Assembly: GCF_001039355.2 (NCBI RefSeq)
Contig: NW_019775491.1
Location: forward strand, 412,680 to 469,223
Length of the DNA: 56,544 nucleotides
Source of the DNA: Lingula anatina
Taxonomy: Eukaryota; Brachiopoda; Lingulata; Lingulida; Lingulidae
Direction: 5' to 3'
The notes below the pieces were generated by a model, which saw only the letters and a list, made by a program, of their open reading frames with translations, was not told the origin of the DNA and did no database searches. A program made the position numbers and the translations under genes. The number at the start of each line of letters is the position of its first letter. The stretch's first letter is position 1. Below are positions 37,964 through 49,094 of the stretch, one piece after another.

Positions 37964-39729
37964 CCCGCCGTTTTCAAAAGTAATATTCTAGGTTTCATTT
38001 GGCGCTTGTCGTCAAATTGGACCTAATTTTACCTTGCAGTAATTGCTTTAGTTCTCGGCTAAGGTTGAGGACATCTCCGTTGGGAAAGCTCAGTTTGACA
38101 GGAATGTTTGGTTGACCGTGGTAAGGTATTAGACCAGTGGCCATGTAGTAGAGGAGAACGCCTTAAGAGAAAATGAGATTATAATGCTCTACGCGCTCGG
38201 TAAGGCGTGTTTGATAAACTCACATATTCAGAGCTAATTAGAGTACATTCACATGCTTCTCTTTCTATAAGGTTGGTATCAGTTAATATTGGAAACGGGT
38301 AACAGTAAAGGGATTATAGCCAATTACCGATGGTTGGGGATACAGACCGATTGAAGGGGAATGTATTTGCAGTTTTACAAAAGATCCGCAGAAAGACGTT
38401 CACTTTAATTTTTTTCGTTATTAATTAATTAATATTAATTATAATTTTAATTATTGCATTCACCTACCCATCGCCCACATGTCAACTCTCCGAGGATCGT
38501 AAGGAAAATTGGACAAGAGTTCTGGCGCCCGATACCCTGGCGATCCACACTTGGTATCAGTGAGCAGGGGGTCGCCATCTTTGTATAGAACGGCGGTGCC
38601 AAGGTCGCACAGTTTAAGGACGTTGTTTCTCGAGACCACGAACTTGCTGCATTTGACGTCGCGGTGTGCTATGTTGTTGTGATGTAGGTATTCCATCGCC
38701 TTAATGAATAAAATGTTCGAAAAAATATGTAAATGCTGAGAAAAATATGAAAATACTGTCACTTAATCGGGAAATAGACGAAAAAAAAATTAAAAAAGAA
38801 GAAGACTAGAAAAGAAGAAAGAAAAACCTGCCACACATGCACACACACAGAAAAAAAACGTTATTTTTAAGATGATGTTACTTCTCAAACAACTTTCAAA
38901 AAACTTTCAAAAACTGAATTCTTTATAATGAATCATCGGTTTTTACGGTAAGATCTACTTCAAATAAAGGGCGCACTACAAGAAATAGACGAATATCTTA
39001 CTTGGAAGATCTGTTTGAAGTATCGTCTGCTCACTGGTTCTATTAGAAACCCCGCTTTCCTGTGGGCCACAAGATGAGCCAAATCCCCGTTTTCACAGTA
39101 TTCAGCAACCACTGCCAAGTGACCTCTGGTGACAAAAAACTCGTGCATTTTAATCAGGTTTTCGTGCCGTAGACTCTGTAAAAGTTCTATGTTGTCGGCC
39201 AAAAAACAACTTTTAAAAGAACCAGACGGTTTGTAGATCTCTCCGCTACTGTGGGCGGTTGCATCGCTGGACTTGTTTCCGCCGCGCTGGATGAGTCGGA
39301 TGGCCACGCGTTTCAGGTCGCTCTCGTGCCGTCCGACTAGGGCGCCGCAACCGAAATTTCCATCGTGCGGAAGTTCTCGGAGGACGGTGTATCCTTGAGT
39401 GGCCAGGTCCGACGCTGCCCCGTCCAGTTCGGGCCCCAAGTACACCGGACACGGCTACAACAGTGAAACATAGGGTGATTTCATGGCAATAAATATATGT
39501 GCTATGGTCCATGAAGTGAAAATAGACGAAGTGCGCAAATAATCAATCTTAAAAATTTAGGAGGGTTCGGTATATTGATTATTGTCATCTGTGGTATGAA
39601 GCACAGATATGTCATCCTTTATAATCTTGTTAAAAAATGAGACTATGCCGAAGCATTTTAGGTTTTGAGAAAAATATGGTCAAGCGCTTCATTGGTCCTT
39701 GTCCTTCCTAAGGGTAATTGGGTTATTAC

Positions 39730-39786
<57 letters not shown>

Positions 39787-40293
39787 TATTATTCCTTNAT
39801 CATCCTTTACATTATAATTTAGTTAAAAAATGAGACTACATCGAAGCATTTTAGGTTTTGAGAAAAATATGGTGAAACGCCTCATTCGGTCTCGGTCCTT
39901 TCTAAGGGTAATTGGATTATTATTATTATTATTTGTTTATTCATTTTAGTATCATAGTGGTGGATATTAAAAATTCTATCAGATCTCTGAGAACAAAGCA
40001 CAGGTTTCCTAGGCTTACTATAGGCCTACCTTATGCTGCTGCTCGGTGGTATCACACCACGCGTCTCCAATGCCACAAACAATCCTCATGGCCTGATGGC
40101 CGGCCCTTGCTTTATAACCAGCAGCCTCCTCCGCGTCACCAGGCAGGCGTACGTAGGCCGTGAAGTGGTGCCCCGTGGCTTTCTTGCGGTGATCCCCGGC
40201 ACTTAATTCCTTCATCCCCTGACGTTTACTGGCCATGGTGTTGTCCACAGAGGAGCATGCCCTTTTCTTTCCACGGAACTGGTTGCCTAGAGA
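37461..40293 (-). CDS. Serine/threonine-kinase-like protein with pseudokinase features
   Basis: Exons in phase: 40030-40293, 39002-39454, 38468-38699, 38033-38161 and 37461-37636 (TGA). A further upstream exon ending at 40752 (LATELPPGLRKLMQ) is open and in phase but has no clear start. The ATG at 40236 has a strong Kozak context and would give 398 aa. After a basic N-terminal region the kinase fold begins at YTVLRELPHDGNFGCGALVG. Landmarks: VAIRLIQ (VAIK lysine is Arg), ADNIELLQSLRHENL (the alpha-C Glu position is Asn by alignment), AHRDVKCSKFVV (catalytic Asp kept, loop Asn replaced by Lys), LCDLGTAV (DLG for DFG), GSPGYRAPEL (APE kept) and DMWAMG. It ends THNSELRFTLNRVRNSPWL plus a short Lys-rich tail. 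It resembles CAMK-type kinases, but I cannot assign a named family. Loss of the ATP-binding Lys and other residues argues against normal catalysis. Confidence 0.8.
39605..39925. repeat. Diverged duplicated segment flanking an (AAT)n tract
   Basis: About 125 bp containing GAAGCATTTTAGGTTTTGAG occurs at about 39605-39728 and again at about 39799-39915. The (AAT)n microsatellite (39730-39785) and an N at 39798 lie between. Intron 2 of the kinase-like gene. Confidence 0.75.
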
Positions 40294-41369
40294 CTACACG
40301 TAAGGGGGATAAAACATAGGTATGAGCAGAGATTGGAAGGGATTTGGGAATATGCACGGAAAAAGAAGATTTAGAATGTCTTACATAAAATCTACATATA
40401 AACTCGGACATCTAAAACATAGCATAGTCTTTGGGTAATGTTATGTATTGAAGATTCATATCAAATCACTGTATAGATCTTTAAGAAATAAATAAGTTAT
40501 TATAATGATGCATCTATGAAGATCTACTAAAAAGATGGAATATCTAATCCAAGCTTTCGGGCGCTAGGCTTTCTTTACGGATTTGAAAAAAATTCTTTAG
40601 ATGCATCATTATAAAAACTTCACGTGTAAAGTTATAAAACACTATAAAATAAAATTCGATAGGCCTACATATTTTCTGAGGACACATACGCATTTTAACT
40701 GTAATAATGTATATTAATAAATATCCCTTTGGTGACTCAATTTCTACGTACCTGCATTAGCTTTCGCAAACCTGGTGGTAGTTCAGTCGCCAGTTTCTGT
40801 GTGTAAACTTTCTTATTTATATTCCCTGATGTTTTCTTACATCTTTTCCCCACCCGGGGCTTGTTGCTACGCTGAGCGTAATCACGGCAACGTTGTTACG
40901 AATGTTCTTATTGGTTGCGTTTAATGGTGACGCACATGTGACGTAGTTCAATCAATTTACGTCGCACCAACAATAATAATACTGCGTCGCATTGTTACTG
41001 TTGCAAACAGGCATGGAGACGTCCAATTTTTGTTTATATACAGGAACGTTCTCCCCAGTGATAACAAAGATGCCATTTAGTGGCATCACGTCAAATATTT
41101 CATAATTCATTTTCTTGATATAGAAATATATACTACATCGAAAATCTTTTCATGCATCATATAGCCTATATATATACATAAATCTATCAATATATTTAAA
41201 ACAGACAGGTATATATAATCAGATAAATACTTGTGTATGGCCACAAGACGAATTGCACACAGAAAGTTACTCTTTTGTTCATTACTGATGAACCAATTAC
41301 AAAACAAAAATTAATTAGCTTTAAAATATAAGAACTCGATTTGAGCCTCGAACGAATGCCTTCGAGTAC

Positions 41370-41417
<48 letters not shown>

Positions 41418-41558
41418 TTCAATTCAATCAATTTGGCTAATGCAACTGACTGACGCATTTCTTAAAACTAATTGTACGAAATACTCTTTGCAAATTAACG
41501 ACTGAACACATAGAATGAAGTAAAGGAAGCAGGATGGATAAGGAGGCAAATCTAAGTA

Positions 41559-41759
41559 CACTGGACAAAAAAGTTCGGAAGCATAAAAGTTCGGAAGAAT
41601 GATTATAAAATAACCGTTTGAGCTAAGGTAAATATTTTAACAAATTAAAGATGGATTGTGCACTCATCATTTATAAAAACATTGCAGATTTTCCCACTAC
41701 ATTACATATTTTCATAATTAAAAAAACAATTTCATGTTTCTGAACTTTTTTGTTGAGTG
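41559..41759. mobile_element. 201-bp Tc1/mariner-type MITE
   Basis: TA dinucleotides flank both ends. The inverted ends begin CACTGGACAAAAAAGTTC and, on the other strand, CACTCAACAAAAAAGTTC. A TA target duplication with CACT... ends is typical of Tc1/mariner derivatives. Confidence 0.8.
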
Positions 41760-42062
41760 TATTTTCCCGAGACAGGCAATACTATAACTCTCAGGTACAC
41801 GATACACGACGGTACCTTATATGTGATACAACACGAAAGGCAGACAAGTTTTAGATTTTGCCTTAACATCCAATGCTTCCTTTTTCCATGAATCTTAGAC
41901 ACCTTGTGGAACTGCGTTCTTTAACTTATAATTTTTTAATATTTGCAGTGGGAACTCAACTCCTCCTTGCAGTTTTGAGGTTGTATGGTTTTGAATTTCG
42001 TTGTCTTGTCACGATTTCTCTATAAAAGTTTACCCGATCTTAATATCACATATCTAAATGCA

Positions 42063-42295
42063 CTGTCACACCTAGCGTAAAGTGCTAACGTATAAGAAAA
42101 AATGGCCATACACAGACAAGAACAAGGGATTCGTTAGACTTACGAAAGGAAATAAAGTGTTTTGAGCATGTTCAAAAACAATTTCATACGCTGCTTATGC
42201 CTTTATTTTATTAGGCCTAAAACAGGGTGATTCCATACGCTTAATTGATGTCACAAATGATACTCATGCGCACCTTATGACGCTAGGTGAGACAG
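42063..42295. mobile_element. About 230-bp inverted-repeat MITE
   Basis: The left end CTGTCACACCTAGCGTAA pairs with the right end, whose complement reads CTGTCTCACCTAGCGTCA. The flanks do not show a clear target duplication. Confidence 0.65.
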
Positions 42296-42438
42296 AGCCA
42301 TTGGTAATGCCAATATTAATTTCCTCGTAACGCTTTATTTTGCCAATTATATTCGCCGCTCTTATCGAGAATGTAACCATATACGCATATTCTCCTACTG
42401 GAAATGCATAGTTTATTACACACTGTTTTGAGGCGATT

Positions 42439-43482
42439 CTATTTAAGATGAAAAAGGTCCTTTAAATTACGTCTAAATTTAGTCCCCACGAGGCCGTAAA
42501 TAAAAAAATTAACCGATGCATTCAAAGCGCTCAACACGTACACCACTGGTTGTACCCAGTCAATGATATAGTAGTACTGGGAAGATATGAACCTTTCCTG
42601 TAGAGCGATGACAGGTGTAAGGAAACAATAAGGTATTACAGCCAGAAGGTAACATATCAGGAGAGAGGTCACAATTTTAGTGAGGTGACCAGATGGGCCT
42701 GTCTTGGAGACTATCATCCCAGCGACACTTTTGGCGTTTTTCTTCATAGCAATGGCAATTTTAGCATAAAGCGTGATCACAGTAACGATTGGGGCTATCT
42801 GGTTGAGAAAAATTGGCAAAATGAGGCGATACACGTAGCTGAAGAGATTTCCTAAGTCCTTTGTTTTAACAGTGTGGCAGAGGTCTGTAGAGTTTGCTCT
42901 GCAGCTTGCAAAACCGACTACATCGGCTTCAAAAAACTTTGGGGTTTGGTACACTATAACCAAAAAAATCATGACGTATGAACGGCGACGCCATTTGGAG
43001 ACGGTACGACTTTGAAAGGTGGATATTGGCTTGGTCATAGCCAAATATCTATCATAGGCGACCATGATTACAAAATAATGCGAAGATAGCTTTGAGACTA
43101 AGAGGATTGGCCAAATATACTTGATGTACGGCTGGACAGAGACAAAATACCATGGCACCCAGCCCGTGTATACGTTAAGAGCCGGTAAGGATACACAAAT
43201 CACGAAAGTAAGCAGAAAAAGGTTGCCCATGACGGCAATCCATGTCAATAAGTAAGTGGTGGACGTGAGTGTTTTCTCTTTAGAAAATGTCAACACTGAC
43301 ATGATGTTGAAAATAATTCCTGTTATGCAAACAACATTGCTTGCGACTCCAAGAATACAAAATATAAACAGACTGAAAGGTGTTTCACCATGTGCTGTGT
43401 TGAACACGACGTCATTTTTGAATTCTCCCAAATCAACCGACTGATTGAATGAGTTGTTCTCTGGCTGTGACCAATTCTCCAT
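42439..43482 (-). CDS. Intronless class A GPCR, paralog A
   Basis: 347 aa. The N-terminus carries N-glycosylation sites (NNSFNQS). TM1 starts about residue 37. The DRY motif is YDRYLAMTKP at the end of TM3. TM5-TM7 are clear, with IPYCFLTPVIAL in TM6 and ALNASVNFFIYGLVG in place of NPxxY. The tail is very short (KFRRNLKDLFHLK), so little C-terminal regulation by phosphorylation is expected. It is a peptide-receptor-like (FMRFamide-receptor-type) protein; the ligand is unknown. It is about four-fifths identical by eye to the gene at 45338, and their 5' and 3' flanks are also alike, so they arose by tandem duplication. I found no Cys at the usual TM3 position. Confidence 0.85.
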   Translation of the reverse strand: MENWSQPENNSFNQSVDLGEFKNDVVFNTAHGETPFSLFIFCILGVASNVVCITGIIFNIMSVLTFSKEKTLTSTTYLLTWIAVMGNLFLLTFVICVSLPALNVYTGWVPWYFVSVQPYIKYIWPILLVSKLSSHYFVIMVAYDRYLAMTKPISTFQSRTVSKWRRRSYVMIFLVIVYQTPKFFEADVVGFASCRANSTDLCHTVKTKDLGNLFSYVYRLILPIFLNQIAPIVTVITLYAKIAIAMKKNAKSVAGMIVSKTGPSGHLTKIVTSLLICYLLAVIPYCFLTPVIALQERFISSQYYYIIDWVQPVVYVLSALNASVNFFIYGLVGTKFRRNLKDLFHLK

Positions 43483-45337
43483 TTGACTTGTTTACTACAT
43501 AAATTAAGTCATTTTTTTATTTATGTAAACCATTCGTTCAAGTGAAAATCATCTGTGAAGATATTTGCAAATGACAAAATGATCCTAATTTTATTTAAAT
43601 AGTTAAACTCTTCGTAACGCCGTAGAAGATATCACCCAATTCTTTGGAATGCAGTCAAAATTTTACCTCAAAGGTCTTTGGTCTCTGCCCTTTGGTTTAC
43701 AGGAATGAAGCTTCAGTAAAAATCCCTATTCTGCACACTTCAAGGACTCATGGTTCGATCATCTAAGACATTTCTCAATTCGACAAAGATTTTATACCAA
43801 GATGCATGCTCCTCATCAATATCTTAATAAAAGTCTTGTTATCTTTATGATTAACGCAATAAAGACAAGAATTAGGCGTGAAGATTAGATATTCATTTGG
43901 ATTATAACGGACCTTTATTATGTACAGGATACTGCTTTACCTTATTTGTTTTAATTCCAAAGTAACGAGTGTGGTTTTGATGAAAATCGCAATTATTCCT
44001 TTCCCTTCGCCTCCTTTCTAATATTTTGGTAAACAAAATGCAAATCTGAATGAATGAATGTGTATACATTTATAGACGGATATATTGATCAAATAGGTTA
44101 TGTATATGAAAAAAAAAAAAAAAAAAAACAAATGAAAATTAGATTAAAAAATGAAAATTTGTCGTACAAGTTAGCTGCATTAGTGGCCTCTTCGAAAAAC
44201 AAAATCACTCTGACTTGCTCATCTGATTAACACATCTCTTTTCTTTTCTCTTTTCACTTTACTCCTTTTCTTTTTTGACTAAACAAGATTAATTTTATTC
44301 AAAACTAGCCACTGCACCTACTGTATCTTACAATCTATCACGTATGGGAGCTGAAAAAAAAACTTCGTAACCCCTTGGTCAATCGTCAATTGACTAGCCT
44401 AAAATGATAACAACTCTTACATTGTAAACAACTCATACAAATAAAATATATCTTAATTATTGTAACACCAAAAGGACGGCTAATGCAAATTTGGAATCTG
44501 TTTGCCACCAGACCACGTGCCTCCATAGATAGCTACCCTCTATAATAATCACTTCAGCAAGTTATACCATCATGTTCCAAAAAGCCAAACGTTTTAGAAA
44601 AAAAACCCACAGGGACTATAGCTTTGAATGTCAGAACGGATTCATGAACCATTGGTAAGTGTAAGGAAAATTGTCAAGAATCCATGTTTGTTGGCCCAAA
44701 TGAACAATTGTTATCATTTTAATAATTTGTTAGGGTGAAAAAAGCAAATGGAAATGATCGAGGATTATCTGCATCACCACGGGCAATTCAACATTCATGT
44801 TTACACATATTCTGCGTGTATCTCGCAATTCATATGAAATAGCTAAAACTGAAATCTACCGGTACAGGATAGTTAAATTTGATCGCGTCCCGAGGAGAAG
44901 GAAATAAAGGAAACAGGATGGGTGCGCAGACAGATAGAACTCAGGTGCCAAGACAGGCCGCACTGGAAGTCTCTGATGACAAGCTTTACGTGCAAGTGTG
45001 CACAAAGAGTATCAAGTGAAGAAGTTTAAGAATTTGTGTAAACATTCAAGGCAACAAGCACATTTGACAATATTCTGAGACACCGTGAACAAATGCCTTC
45101 TTTAACTAATATTTTTAATACCCGTGGAAGGAAGTGAACCCCATGCTACCTTACTGTATACATTGAATATCATTGACTTGTGTCAATAATAAAGCTTACT
45201 TGAACGTAAGATCACAAATGCATGATGAGCAACTATAAACCGTTTTTAACCGCCAATCATGATTCAAAACTTACATCGAAGTCATATACACTGTACATAT
45301 ATATTTATGTTGATAATTACAGACTGTTGTGACAATC

Positions 45338-46390
45338 TCATTCAATATGTAGAAGGTTCTTTAAATAACGTCTAAATTTAGTCCCCACGAGCCCGTAAAT
45401 AAAAAAATTAACCGATGCATTCAAAGCGCTCAACATGTAAACCATTGGTCGGGCCCAATCAATGATATGGTGGTACTGGGAAGATATGAACCTTTCCTGT
45501 AGAGCGACGACTGGTGTAAGAAAACAATAAGGTATTAAAGCAAGCAGGTAACATATGAGGAGAGAGGTTACAATTTTAGTGAGGTTACCAGATGGGCCTG
45601 TCTTGGAGACAGTCATCCCAGCGACACTTTTGGCGTTTTTCTTCAGAGCGATGGTAATTTTAGCATAGAGCGTGATGACGGTGACGGCTGGACCTATCTG
45701 GCTGAGAATAATTGGCAAAATAAGGCGATACACGACCCTGTAGAGATTTCCTAAGTCCTTTGTTTTAACTGTATGACAGAGGTTGGTAGAGTTTGCCCTG
45801 CAGCTTGCGAAACCGACTACATCGGCTTCAAAGAACTTTGGGGTTTGGTACACTATAACTAATAAAATCATGAGGTATGAGCGAGCACGCCATTTAGAGA
45901 CTGTGCGACTCTTAAAGGAAGCGATTGGCTTGGTTATAGCCAAATACCTGTCATAGGCAACCATGATGACAAAATAATGCGAAGCTAGCTTTGAAGCCAA
46001 AACTATCGGCCAAATAAACTTGATATGCGGTTGGATGGAGGCATCATACCATGGCACCCAGCCCATGTATGCGTTTAGACCCGGTAAAGATACACAAATT
46101 ATGGACGTAAGCAGAAACACATTGTCCATGACGGCAATCCATGTCAATAAGTAGGTGGTTGACGTGAGTGTTTTCTCTTTAGAAAATGTCAACACTGACA
46201 AGATGTTAAAAAGTGTTCCTAATATGCAGACAGTATTGCCCGCAACTCCCACAAACCAGAATATAAACAGGTTAAAAGGTGTTTCACCATTTGCTGTGTT
46301 GAACACGACGTCATTTTTGAATTCTCCCAAATCAACCGACTGATTGAATGAGTTGTTACACAATGTATCTGGCTGTGACCAATTCTCCAT
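45338..46390 (-). CDS. Intronless class A GPCR, paralog B
   Basis: 350 aa, with the same start (MENWSQP) and architecture as paralog A. An extra DTLC is inserted in the N-terminus and changes cluster in the extracellular side (NAYMGWVPWYDASIQPHIKF) and TM1. DRY (YDRYLAITKP) and the NFFIYGLVGTKFRR end are kept. An intact frame with mainly conservative changes suggests that both copies are under selection. Differences near extracellular loop 1 could alter ligand preference (inference). Confidence 0.85.
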   Translation of the reverse strand: MENWSQPDTLCNNSFNQSVDLGEFKNDVVFNTANGETPFNLFIFWFVGVAGNTVCILGTLFNILSVLTFSKEKTLTSTTYLLTWIAVMDNVFLLTSIICVSLPGLNAYMGWVPWYDASIQPHIKFIWPIVLASKLASHYFVIMVAYDRYLAITKPIASFKSRTVSKWRARSYLMILLVIVYQTPKFFEADVVGFASCRANSTNLCHTVKTKDLGNLYRVVYRLILPIILSQIGPAVTVITLYAKITIALKKNAKSVAGMTVSKTGPSGNLTKIVTSLLICYLLALIPYCFLTPVVALQERFISSQYHHIIDWARPMVYMLSALNASVNFFIYGLVGTKFRRYLKNLLHIE

Positions 46391-46867
46391 TTGACTTGTT
46401 TGCTGACAAAGGAAAAGCGTTACATTGAAAAGTAAAAATGTTGAAAACGCCGTAGAAGACCGAACCCAATACTTAAGAATGCCGTGAACATTTTACCTGT
46501 AATGTCTTCGTTTACCGCCCTTTAATGAACAGGTAACGAAGCTTCGGCTAATTTCCCTACTCTTCACCCTTCGAGAAGTCCGGGTTTCATCTAAGACATC
46601 ACTTGATTCGGAATAGATTTCATACAAAGGTGCATACTTCTCATATATATATCCCAATAAAAGTCTAGTTATCTTCCTGATTAACGCATTTCGGGCATGA
46701 ATTAAATGTGAAGATTGGGTATTTGGTTGGGCTATAACGGGCCTAAATCACCGGAAACTGCACTTTACCTAATTTGTTTTACATGTAATTTCAAAGTTAT
46801 GAATGTGGTTTTGATGAATACTGTAAATATGATCTTTTCCCTCGACATTTTTCTAATATCTAGGTAA

Positions 46868-46965
46868 TTAAACATGTATAGAAGGTCCTTTAAATTAAGT
46901 CTAAATTTGGAACCCACGAGACCGAAAATGAAAAAAAAACCTGCATAACTGAATGAACGTATTCG
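46868..46965 (-). pseudogene. C-terminal GPCR fragment
   Basis: It reads FFFIFGLVGSKFRLNLKDLLYM, matching the last roughly 22 residues of paralogs A and B and ending in a stop. No upstream TM segments remain. It sits in the duplicated 5' flank of paralog B, where the flank of paralog A has no such insert. Confidence 0.75.
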
Positions 46966-47775
46966 TCTATAGAAACATATATTGAACAAAACAGATAAAG
47001 TATTTGAAAAGAAAGAAAAAAAAAATCAACAAAAGCATAATAAAACAGAATTAAAAATGAAAATTTGTACCTGTAAGCTTTGCATGAGTGCCTACTTTGA
47101 AAAATAAAATCAATCTGACTTGCTCATTTGATTGACATAAATTTGTTTTTTACACATTCATTTTTTGACTAAACAAGATTTTTTTTATTTTGGAACTAAC
47201 CATTTAACCCTTCTTACAACCTATCACGTATGGGAGCTAAAACATTCGTAACTCAATTGCCTATCTAGCCTACATGTATAATTACCTAGAATGCTTGATT
47301 GAAAAAAATATGCAAATGAAAACAAGGGTTATTTGCATGGCAGCAGGGAATTCAATATTTATGTTTATATATTAATTTTATTTGTATCCTGAAATTCAGT
47401 TGAAATAGCTTTAGGCTGCTAACAGGTACAGAATAGTCAAATTTGATTGTGCCCCGTGGAGAACAAAATAAAAAGAACGGTATGGACACGTGAACAAGTA
47501 CAATTCAGGCACTGGTAGTCTCTGGAGACAACTTTATGTGCGGGGCTGCACGAAGAATATTATCAAGTGACGTTGAGATGGAAAGTAAAATAGGTTTTTT
47601 ATGGACCGCCCTGTAGAAGTTGGATAAAAAAAGATTGGCTTATGCCATTATTTTCTGCATCATTGCATTAGGGGTGACACACTTATTTTGCTAGGGGAGT
47701 ATTTTATGGCAGCGCTCCGATTTTTATTACTTCTTACCAAGTAGTAGAACAATATCTTAAAATAACATTTCTAAT

Positions 47776-48106
47776 TAATGACCTCTGAAAATAGGGTTGC
47801 ATCCCCTGAACTTTCCCACCCACTGAATCGTCCACATCAACCCCTCACGCCAGTCATAGGTGCAGTCAGGTGGACGACTTGACTGACATGTCGCCTTTGA
47901 CACCGCTATTGTTTCCCAGAAAAGGTCCACACTCTGCACGATCAAGTGGGGCGTTGGTCAATCAAATGCACCTGGGTTGTGATTATTCTCCGTCTGCCTT
48001 CACTTTCCAGAAACATGTGTCCGCTGTAAGGGCACATTTTACACACAAATATTTTTCCATGACTGCATGATGTGGGCTGTGCCACCCTGTGTTTTCAGAG
48101 GTCATT
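47776..48106. repeat. Inverted repeat of about 20 bp enclosing about 0.3 kb
   Basis: AATGACCTCTGAAAA at the left recurs as its complement TTTTCAGAGGTCATT at the right, followed inward on both sides by a related AGGGT/ACCCT block. It could be a short-TIR transposon remnant. Confidence 0.45.
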
Positions 48107-48391
48107 GGCAAGTTGAACTCCCCTGTATTATTAACACACTGGAAACGTTCGAGACATACTGGCAATAGATGGGAGTTGGTTGTGACCTTTGAAATTCAGG
48201 GTGCAAGTGTACCGTCATCACAGTGAGTCAGCTTTAATAAGGCCCTGCGAGGGAGGGCAAGACGGCCGAGCACGGGGGTAAGAGGCAAAGGGGGAGGAAG
48301 GGTGGGCTGGAGCCGATGGGGCACCCACGTACGCCTCTGATGCGCCGACCTACTGTATTATCACATAATATATCGTTACCTACAATAAAAT

Positions 48392-49094
48392 TTATTTCAA
48401 CGTGACGTACGACTTGGCTTCCACAGCAATTTCCACAAAAACTGCACAAAAGTCACCCCTCTTCGTCTGGCAGTACCGATGTATCCCAGATGGCCATGGC
48501 GTTGTTATTATTGGTTTCACCTTGCTGCCTTGGTTTAGTTTTATTAGGTAAATTGTATACGTTGTGATGAGAGAGCGCCAGTCTGCTCCGGAACACACAG
48601 TGGGGCCACAGATGGTATAATAGGGAATGAAGCGGCTGAACGGTTCTGGGATTACATACAACAAGTACTAAACGACAAATAATTTCCAGGAAATGGAAGG
48701 AATTGGGAATACTAATATGATTTAGAGATGTGTGATGGACTAAATTGAGGACAGTTTAGTTCAATTCATTATTATGTATATAATTTTATCAGTCTGAGCC
48801 AAATATATATGATATTAGCCTACTCTCCCTAGAGACGTAAGGATCTACGAATTTACTGACCTAAAGCAGGAACAGTGGCCAGTAAATGAACAAATTTACA
48901 AAATTTCAAGCACCCAGCTTCAATTTCACTGGCATTTTTGGCGTGAACCCAACGTAAAGTCGAAGCTTGCCTCATCATATATTGTTCATTTCTCAGCCAA
49001 CTATATATGAAAGGTCCTTGCGCAGATATTACAGTTTCTGAGCGACGACAGATCAAGCAGATTGCTAACTTCACCTTTATGACCTTCACCTTGC
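48392..49094 (-). CDS. Candidate two-exon 3' end of an unrecognised gene
   Basis: Two frames join in phase: 48861-49094 (donor TTAG-GTCAGT; it includes ISAQGPFIYSWLRNEQYM and EIEAGCLKFCKFVHLLATVP) and 48392-48645 (acceptor CCCAG; it includes YTICGPTVCSGADWRS, IKLNQGSKVKPIITTPWP and DFCAVFVEIAVEAKSYVTLK before TAA). The stop codon overlaps an AATAAA signal. Cysteine content and alternating hydrophobic stretches suggest a secreted or extracellular beta-rich domain, but I recognise no family. No upstream exon or start was found. Confidence 0.35.

Larger units (their letters stand above)
40753..42438. other. Intergenic between the kinase-like and GPCR genes
   Basis: It contains an (AAT)n tract (41371-41416), two MITEs (listed separately) and sequence around 41460-41550 and 41850-41960 that resembles the flank repeated near 44890-45130, an old trace of the GPCR tandem duplication. 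Confidence 0.5.
42430..47600. repeat. Tandem duplication of the GPCR unit with flanks
   Basis: Unit 1 spans about 42430-45120 and unit 2 about 45330-47600. Besides the genes, the sequence upstream of each start matches (for example CATTTTACCT near 43660/46490, GACTAAACAAGAT near 44276/47167 and GAAATAGCT near 44837/47402). The noncoding parts are more diverged than the genes. Confidence 0.8.

Noticed and set aside
43256-43444. Similar 62-codon plus-strand frames at 43256 and 46155
   Set aside because: Both are antisense to the N-terminal parts of the two GPCR paralogs; their similarity follows from the receptor duplication.
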